The notes beneath the pieces are model-generated. The model worked only from the letters and a program-made list of their open reading frames with translations. It did no database searches and was not told the origin of the DNA. A DNA stretch of 64,000 nucleotides from G963720515 sp963720515 (GTDB lineage Bacteria; Actinomycetota; Thermoleophilia; Gaiellales; Gaiellaceae): assembly GCA_963720515.1 (NCBI GenBank), contig OY970397.1, positions 1,364,001 through 1,428,000 on the forward strand. Reading direction: 5' to 3'. Both the position numbers and the translations under genes were made by a program. Numbering within the stretch: position 1 is the stretch's first letter; each line of letters starts with the position of its first letter. Positions 56,748-64,000 of this stretch are shown here, piece by piece.

Positions 56748-59700
56748 TAGCCGTAGACCGCCACGTAGGTCCCCGCAACCGCCGTGAACACGCCGTAGTC
56801 GACGCCTTTGACCGTCCGCGTCGTAAACGCCACCGGGCTCCCGCCGCGCTGGATCGACGTGAGCTGCCCATTCGGTCCCTGCAGGGGCAGCATCGCCTCG
56901 AGGCCGTTCGCGCCCGTCCCGACGGCGATCCGGAAGCCCAGCGTCGTGCCGTTCCAGGTGAAGTCGCGGAAGGAGGACGCGTTTCGCCCGTCCGTCCAGT
57001 CGAGAATCTGCTTCGCGCTCACGATCGGGACGCTGCGGGCGAGCGCCGAGGCGACGATCGCGTCCGAGCCCGGATGGACGGCGTTGTCCGTGTGCATGTT
57101 CGCCGTGAAGGCGCCGAAGTAGCCCTGCGGCCCGATCGCCTTGTCGAGCATCGCGTCGACGGTGGCCGGGTACGCCTGGTTCGCCTCGTCGTCCATCTGG
57201 GTCGCCGCCTGGTAGACGTCGATCAGGGTCCCGTCGAGGTCGGCGAACCGCATGATCATCCCGGACCCGGTCATGAACCCGGGCTTGTTCGCGAGCCACG
57301 AGGCCGGGTAGTGGTAGTAGTTCGTGTCGAGTCGAATTCCGTGCGCGAGCTCGATCTTCGGCTGCGACGCCCAGTCGCTCCACGAAACGCAGTGCGTCCG
57401 GTTCGAGACCGGCGCCGGCACGTTCGTGTACTTGGCACCAAACGAGAAGAGCTGCGCGTCGTAGTTGCCCTGGAGCTCGGCGGGCGTCCAGTTCGAGCAC
57501 GGGCCGCCGCCGTTCGTGTTGACGTGCAGGGCGACCTCGAACCCGCTCGCGACGTAGGTCCCGGCCTGCGCGTTCGTGAGCGGGCTCTGCGGATAGATAT
57601 ACGACGTGCTGCGGATGCACTCCCAGTTCACGACCGAGCAGCCGGGCGGGCTCGCCGCCAGGTACTGATCGAACCGCCCGGCCGTGCCGCCGACCGCGTG
57701 GTCGTCACCCGTCATGACGACGACGGCTTTCTCGCCGCGCGGCAGGTACCAGAAGCGCGGGATCGGCTTGCGGTCGCGCGCCATCGACGTGATCAGGTTC
57801 GCGAGTAGCCGCTGCTGCTCGTCCGCCTGCGGGATCTGGATCTTGTTCGTGTCGACCCAGTCGGGCTGAACGTCGCCGGCCATCGCGCCGTAGAAGAGGT
57901 CGTTCGTGCGCGCCGGGAAGACGCCGTCCCGGTCCTGCCCGACCCACGCCGGGTTCCCCTGGCGTGTGAGGACGACCGACCGGGCGAGGTCGTACGTGAA
58001 CGCTGCCGCCTGGCCGCCGTTCGACCCCACCGAGCGGAGCGTCACGGCCGGGTTCGCCGTCGATGTGGTTGCGTTCGAGTAGAGCGTGGCGACGCTCGCC
58101 GCGCCGTTCAGGGCGAAGCGATCGGCGGTGCCGTGGAACTGGATCGTCTCGCCCACGATCCCGACGCCCGGCCCCGATGCGGTGTTCACGAGCAGGTAGC
58201 CGTTCGTCAGCGTCGTCCCCGCGTCGGTCAGGCCGAGGAGGCCCGTGAGCTGCTTGTCCGGGCGCAGCGCAACCATGTTCCCGCCCGCGTTCACGTACGT
58301 GGTCAAGGCGCTCACCGCGGATGCGGGCAGCGGCACGTTCCCGATCACGGCCACGTCGAAGAAGGAGAGGAACTGGGCCGAGAGCAGCGACGCGTTGACG
58401 GTCGTGAAATCGTTCAGGCCCTCGGCGCGCAGGATCTCCTCCGTGTAGGACGCGAACGGGTTCGAGGGACCCGTCACCACGAGGATCGGCGGCGGCACGG
58501 GCTCCATCGCGAACGACCAGACCTGGTCGGCGGCGAGCGCGTTGCCGCTCATGTCCTTCACGCGCGTCCCGGTCGCGCCTCCCTTGAGCCGCGCGGTGTA
58601 GGTCTCACCGAAGAGGAGCGCGCTCGTCGGAGTCAGCGTCGCCTTGGCCGCGATCGAGTCGTACGTGACCGTCGCGGGCACAAGCGTCCCGCCCGAGTCC
58701 CGGAGCTCGAAGGTCGTCGTGTTCACGGTCGTCGGGTCGATCGCCTCGCTGAACGTGGCGGTGACCGTGCTCGCGATCGGGACGTTCGCCGCGCCCTGCG
58801 CCGGCGTCGCATTCGTCACCGTCGGCGGCGTCGTGTCGTTCGCCACCGCGACGGCGGAGTCGGCCTGGATCTCGGCGGCCGTGAGCGCGCGGTTGTAGAC
58901 GCGGACCTCGTCGATTCGCCCCTGGAACCACTCGGGCCAAACGCTGTTGCCGCCGATGTGGAGCACGCCGCTCGAGGTGGCGATCGCCCCGGTCTGTGCA
59001 AGCGTCGCGACCTGCGAGCCGTTCACGAAGAGGCGCAGGTTGGCCCCGTCGTACGTCGCGGCGAGATGCGTCCACGTATCGGCCGGCAGGGCGCTCGTGC
59101 CGTTCACCGGGCGGGCGTCGCCGGCCGCGTAGACCTGGGCGTTCGGCCGCTGGGAGCCGGTGTTGGCATAGAGCCCGTAGGCGAGGTCGCCGGTCTGCTC
59201 CTTGAAGAGCACCGTGCGCCACGTCGTCCCCAGGGCGGTCGGGTACACCCAGGCCTCGAGCGTCATCGCGCCCGTCAGGTCGAGGCTGGCCGAGTCCGGA
59301 ACCGTGACCCAGCTCGTGCTCCCGTTGAAGCTGAGTGCCGTGCCGAACCGTCCCGGGACCCAGGACGTGCTCGACGCCGTGCCGTTGTTGCCGCTGAGCG
59401 AGCTGTCTCCCGCGGTCGAACCCGTGCCCTCGTCGAAGCCGTAGCCCGCGACGAGGCCCGCGGGCGGCGTCACCGTCGCCTGGACGGTCACCGGCACCGA
59501 GGCGGACGTCGCCGGATTGCCGGCGGCGTCGCGCGCTACCGCGGTCAGGGTGTGCGGGCCGACCGTGGCCGTCCGCGTGTCCCACGCGAGCGTGTACGGC
59601 GGGCTCGTCACCTCCGCACCGAGGTTCGCCCCGTCGAGCTTGAACTGGACGCCCGCCACGGCGACGTTGTCCGTCGCGTTCGCCGCGAGCGTGAATGTCC

Positions 59701-62700
59701 CGGAGACGGTCGCGCCCGAGCTCGGCGAGGTGATCGAGACCGACGGCGGGGTCGTGTCTGAGGTCGCGGTGCCGCTCGCCTCGTTCGAGGCGGGCCCGAC
59801 ATTTCCGGCCGCGTCCTCCGCGGTCACGCGGTAGTAGTAGGTGCCGGCCGCGAGCCCGTTGTCGACGTACGTGGTGCCGGTCGGCTGCGCGATCCGGTTC
59901 GCCGCGCTCGGCGTGAAGCCGGGCGTCGTGCCCCGGTGGACGTTGTAGCGGACGACGCCCACGTTGTCCGTCGCGGCCGTCCAGGAAAGGGTCACGCGCC
60001 CGATCGACCCGGTCGCCCCCAGGCCGGTGGGCGCAGTCGGCACGGTCGTGTCAGGCGTCGAGATGCTCGCCGCCATGTCGGCCTGGATCTCCGTCGCGCT
60101 GAGCGCCCGGTTGTAGACGCGCACCTCGTCGATGAGGCCCTGGAACCACTCGGGCCAGATGTTGTTCCCGCCGATCCTGAGCGCCCCGGTCGACGTCGTG
60201 ATCGCGCCGGTCTGCGCGATCGTCGCCGCCTGGGTTCCGTTCACGAAGATCCGGAGGTTCGCGCCGTCGTACGTCGCGGCCAGGTGCGTCCAGACGTTCG
60301 CCGCGACCTGCGCGGTGCCGTTCACGTTCCGGTCGGCGCCCGCGACGAAGACCTGCGCATTCGGCCGCAGGGCGCTCGTGTTCGCGTAGAGCCCGTAGAC
60401 GAGGTTGCCGGCCTGCTCCTTGAAGACGACCGTGCGCCAGCTCGTGACTACGGCCGGCTGCACCCACGCCTCGAGGGTCATGCCGCTCGTCAGGTCGAGG
60501 CTGGCCGAGTCGGGGACCGTCACCCATGTGCTCGAGCCGTTGAACTGGAGCGCCTTGCCGAACTTGCCCGCCGTCGACCAGGTCCCGTTCGCAACCGTCC
60601 CGTTGTTGGCGTTGCCGGACGAGTCGCCCGCCGTCGTGCCCGCTGCCCTCGTCGAAGGAGTACGCGGCGACGAGGCCCGGTAGCGCCGCCGTGACGACGG
60701 CCGTGGCCTGCGCGGAGGCGGCGCTCACGTTGCCGGCCGCGTCCTCCGCGGTCACTCGGTAGTAGTAGGTGCCCGGCGAGAGCGGCGAGTCCGTGTACGA
60801 CGTGCCGGTCGGCTGGGCGATGCGGTTCGCCGCGCTCGGCGTGAACCCGTTCGTGGTCGAGCGGTGGACGTTGTAGCGGACGACGCCCACGTTGTCGGTC
60901 GACGCCGCCCACGCGAGCGCGGCGGAGGTCGCGCCCGGTGTGGCGGTGAACCCGGTGGGCTGGCTCGGCGCGGTGACGTCGCCCGTGACGACCGCGGTCG
61001 CCTGGGCGGACGCGGCGCTGACGTTGCCGGCCGCGTCCTCGGCGGTCACGCGGTAGTAGTAGGTGCCCGGCGAGAGCGGCGAGTCCGTGTAGGACGTGGC
61101 GGTCGGCTGGGCGATGCGGTTCGCCGCGCTCGGCGTGAAGCCGTTCGTGGTCGAGCGGTGCACGTTGTAGCGGACGACGCCCACGTTGTCGCTCGAGGGC
61201 GACCAGCTGAGCGCGACGGAGCTCAGCGAGCCCGTCGCCACGACGTTCGCCGGTGCGGAGGGCGCCGAGACGTCTCCAGTCACTACGGCGCTCTGCTCGC
61301 CCGACGCGGCGCTGACGTTGCCCGCCGCGTCCTCCGCCGTCACGCGGTAGTAGTAGGTGCCGGCGGTGAGCGGGCTGTCGGTGAACGACGTGGCGGTCGG
61401 CTGCCCGATCCTATTCGCCACGCTCGGCGTGAAGCCCGGCGTGGTCGAGCGATGCAGGTTGTAGCGCACGACCGCCACGTTGTCCGTCGAGCCCGACCAG
61501 GCAAGCGCGACCGAGCTGACCGAGCCGATCGCCGAGAGGTTCGACGGCGCCGTCGGCGGCGAGACGTCGCCGGTCACGACGGCGCTCGCCTCCGCCGAGG
61601 GGATGCTCAGGTTCCCGGCCGCGTCCTCGGCGGTGACCCGGTAGTAGTAGGTGCCCGCGGTGAGCGGGCTGTCCGTGAGCGAGGTCCCCGTCGGCTGCCC
61701 GATGCGATTGGCGGCGCTCGGCGTGAAGCCCTGGGTCGTCGACCGGTGGACGTTGTAGCGAACGACGCCCACGTTGTCGCCGGAGGCCGTCCACGTGAGC
61801 GCAACCGAGCTCAGCGAGCCCGTCGCAGAGAGGTTCGACGGCTGCGTCGGCGGCGAGATGTCGCCGGTCACGACGGCGCTCGCCTCTGCAGACGGAGCGC
61901 TGATGTTCCCCGCCGCGTCCTCGGCCGTGACCCGGTAGTAGTACGTCGCCGGCGAGAGCGGGCTGTCCGTGAACGACGTGCCCGGCGGCTGCGCGATCCG
62001 ATTCGCCACGCTCGGCGTGAACCCGGCCGTGGTCGAGCGGTGCACGTTGTAGCGAACGACGCCCACAGCGTCGGTCGAGGCATTCCAGGAGAGCGCGACC
62101 GAGTTCAGCCCGACAGTCGGCGTGAGCCCGGTCGGAGTCGTCGGCGGTGTCGAGTCCTGGTTGCCCACGCTCGTCGCCAGGTCGGCCTGGATCTCGGCCG
62201 CCGTCAAGGCGCGGTTGTAGACGCGCACCTCGTCGATCATCCCCTCGAACCACTCGTTCCAGATCGAGTTGCCGCCGATTCGCAGCTGCCCGGTCGAGAC
62301 GGCGATCGACCCGGCGATTGCAAGCGTCGCCACCTGCGTGCCGTTCACGTAGAGCCGGAGCGTCGTCCCGTCGTAGGTCGACGCGAGGTGCGTCCACGTG
62401 TTGAGCGCGAGGGCGCTCGGCGCGCGGGCCTCCCGCACCGCGCCGCCCACGGAGCTCTCGGCCATGGGGGTCTTCGTCCCGGAGCCGCCGTGCCCGTAGA
62501 GGTCGTAGACGACGTTGTTGGTCGTCTCCTTCATGAGCACGGTGCGCCACGTGCCGCCGAGCTGGGTCGGGTTCACCCACGCCTCGAGCGTCATGCCCGT
62601 CGTCAGGTCGAGCGTGGCCGAGTCCGGCACGCTCACCATCGCGTTCGTCCCGTTGAACTGGAGCGCCTTGCCGTACTTCCCGACCGTCGCCCACGTCGCG

Positions 62701-64000
62701 TTCGCGATCGACCCGTTGTTCCCGCGCCCGGAGGTGTCGCCCAGCACCGTCCCGCTGCCCTCGTCGAACGAGTACGCCGCCACGAGCCCCGCGGGAGCGT
62801 TCGTGACGACGGCCGAGGCCTGGGGCGACGCGGGCCCGACATTGCCGGCCGCGTCCTCCGCGGTGACGCGGTAGTAGTAGGTGCCGGCCGCGAGGCCGCC
62901 GTCCGTGTAGGAGGTGCCCGTCGGCTGGGCGATGCGGTTCGCGGCGCTCGGCGTGAAGCCGTTCGTCGTCGAGCGATGGACGTTGTAGCGGACGACGCCC
63001 ACGTTGTCGCTCGCGGCCGACCAGGAGAGCTGCGCGCTCAGGGATCCGGGCGTCGCCGTCAGGGTGGCCGGCGCCGTGGGCGGCGTCGTGTCGCCCGTGA
63101 CGACGGCGCTTGCCTCCCCCGAGGCCGCGCTCACATTGCCCGCGGCGTCCTCTGCGGTGACGCGGTAGTAGTAGGTGCCGGCCGCAAGGCCCGTGTCCGT
63201 GAACGACGTGGTGGTCGGCTGTCCGACCCGGTTCGCGACGTTCGGCGTGAAGCCCTGCGTCGTCGAACGGTGGACGTTGTAGCGCACGACGCCCACGTTG
63301 TCCGTCGAGCCCGACCAGGCGAGCGCGACCGAGCTGAGCGAACCCAAGGCAGACAGGCCGGACGGGGCCGTTGGAGCCTGGGTGTCCCCCGTCACGATCG
63401 CGCTCGCCTCGCCGGAGGCCGCGCTGATGTTGCCCGCCGCATCCTCTGCAGTGACGCGGTAGTAGTAGGTGCCGGCCGCAAGGCCCGTGTCCGAGAAGGA
63501 GGTGCCCGTCGGCTGACCGACCCGGTTGGCCGCGCTCGGCGCGAAGCCCTGCGTGGTCGAGCGGTGGACGTTGTAGCGCACCACGCCGACGTCGTCCGTC
63601 GAGGGGTTCCAGCTCAGCGAGACCGTGCTGAGCCCGCCGTTCGCCGCCAGGCCGCTCGGCGCCGTCGGCGGACCGGCGTCCGGGTTCACGACGGCCTTGT
63701 TCATGTCCGCCTGGACCTCCGCGGGCGTCAGGACGCGCCCGTAGACCCGGACCTCGTCGATCTGGCCGTCGAACCACTCGCTCCAGATCCCGTTGCCGCC
63801 GATCCTGAGCGGCCCGGTCGAGTTCGGCATGTCGCCTACGGCGAGCTGGGTCGCGACCTGCGTCCCGTTGACGTAGAGGCGCACGATCGAGCCGTCGTAC
63901 GTGGCGGCCAGGTGCGACCACACGTTCAGCGGCAGGGTGGAAGTCGACTGGGCACCCTGCGCCCCACCCGCGACCGCGACCTCGGCCAGCGGCGCTTGCG
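56747..64000 (-). CDS. giant secreted LamG/FN3 protein with the same C-terminal module, 5'-truncated, one frameshift
   Basis: More than 2,400 codons; the N-terminus lies beyond base 64000. From the right edge: partial LamG, FN3 x3, LamG (~62800-62160), FN3 x5, LamG (~60690-60060), FN3, Ig-like (TTPPSVSITSPSSGATVSGT), LamG (~59460-58830), Big_5-like domain, then the ~580-residue module of the neighbour: PPPILVVTGPSNPFASYTEE, FWYLPRGEKAVVVMTGDDHA, SNRTHCVSWSDWASQPKIEL, GIRLDTNYYHYPASW, FTANMHTDN. One extra G near 60640 splits the frame inside a LamG domain (FDEGSG then TTAGDSSGNANNGT). Secreted or cell-surface; probably acts on exopolysaccharide. Confidence 0.82.
60693..62150 (-). repeat. five tandem FN3-encoding repeats (~290 bp each)
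   Basis: Units of ~97 codons, each with DNVGVVRYNVHRSTT, GFTPSAANRIAQPTGTSYTD and GTYYYRVTAEDAAGNVSAAS. Similarity is high at DNA level, e.g. CGGTAGTAGTAGGTGCC recurs in most units. Boundaries are approximate. Confidence 0.8.
62800..63690 (-). repeat. three tandem FN3-encoding repeats (~295 bp each)
   Basis: Same unit as the five-copy array, separated from it by a LamG domain. A ninth copy lies at about 59760-60050. Boundaries are approximate. Confidence 0.8.

Noticed and set aside
56748..57620. N-terminal extension of the giant protein to 57620
   Set aside because: The frame is open upstream of 56747 but the extra residues are the shadow of the paralogous gene; a signal peptide begins right after the ATG at 56747.
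59760..63690. Regularly spaced repeats as a CRISPR array
   Set aside because: The spacing of ~290 bp and the continuous open reading frame show FN3-domain repeats inside one gene; no short palindromic repeats or cas genes.

Overview
The window reads as chromosomal DNA of a high-GC (roughly 70%) Gram-positive bacterium. Gene style points to a deep-branching actinobacterium of the Thermoleophilia/Gaiellales kind: strong G/C third-position bias, many GTG/TTG starts, many genes whose start codon follows a TANNNT -10 box by only 6-8 nt (leaderless transcripts), FN3/LamG-rich secreted proteins, and stand-alone ATP-dependent ligase and LigD-polymerase genes. The lineage is an inference from style, not from a marker gene.

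Layout. 1-9 kb: the end of a HAD hydrolase, a secreted M1 metallopeptidase, a secreted S8 subtilase followed by a small protein with the same C-terminal domain, fabF, an ATP-dependent DNA ligase, tRNA-Ser(GCU) and a membrane-anchored protein. 9-22 kb: first exopolysaccharide locus, with an O-antigen-ligase-like membrane protein carrying a TPR tail, an initiating sugar-phosphate transferase, a Wzx-like flippase, three family-4 glycosyltransferases, a second polymerase-like membrane protein, the GDP-D-rhamnose pair rmd-gmd, and a secreted glycosidase-like protein, ending at tRNA-Ser(CGA). 22-33 kb: a stress and transport block (msrA, aldo/keto reductase, ftsH, TerC, NhaA-DsbA fusion, cNMP-binding flavoprotein, cupredoxin lipoprotein, DHFR-like reductase, LigD-type polymerase). 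Its first 1.9 kb lies between two copies of a 27-bp segment of the tRNA-Ser(CGA) 3' end, as after integrase-mediated insertion. 33-52 kb: second exopolysaccharide locus with its own regulators: two LuxR-type proteins with degenerate receivers, glycosyltransferases, a methyltransferase, a WecG/TagA-type transferase, two related beta-helix proteins, a luxR-wzz-wzy operon, a CelD-like GNAT acyltransferase and a second initiating transferase. 52-64 kb: two tandem giant secreted proteins built from LamG, FN3 and Ig-like modules, ending in the same ~570-residue module; the second runs off the right edge.

How it fits together. Two loci each contain an undecaprenyl-phosphate sugar transferase, glycosyltransferases and a Wzy-type membrane protein; a flippase is seen in the first locus only and a Wzz-type protein in the second only. 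The beta-helix and LamG/FN3 proteins are likely extracellular partners that bind or modify the polymer. Convergent genes are packed very tightly: five pairs overlap by exactly the 4 bp YTAG and one pair abuts.

Caution. Genes between about 9.9 and 21 kb are broken by many single-base indels, mostly one extra G or C, although the protein continues in the next frame. This looks like a local consensus-quality problem rather than gene decay. Such genes are given here as one feature each, from first start to last stop.
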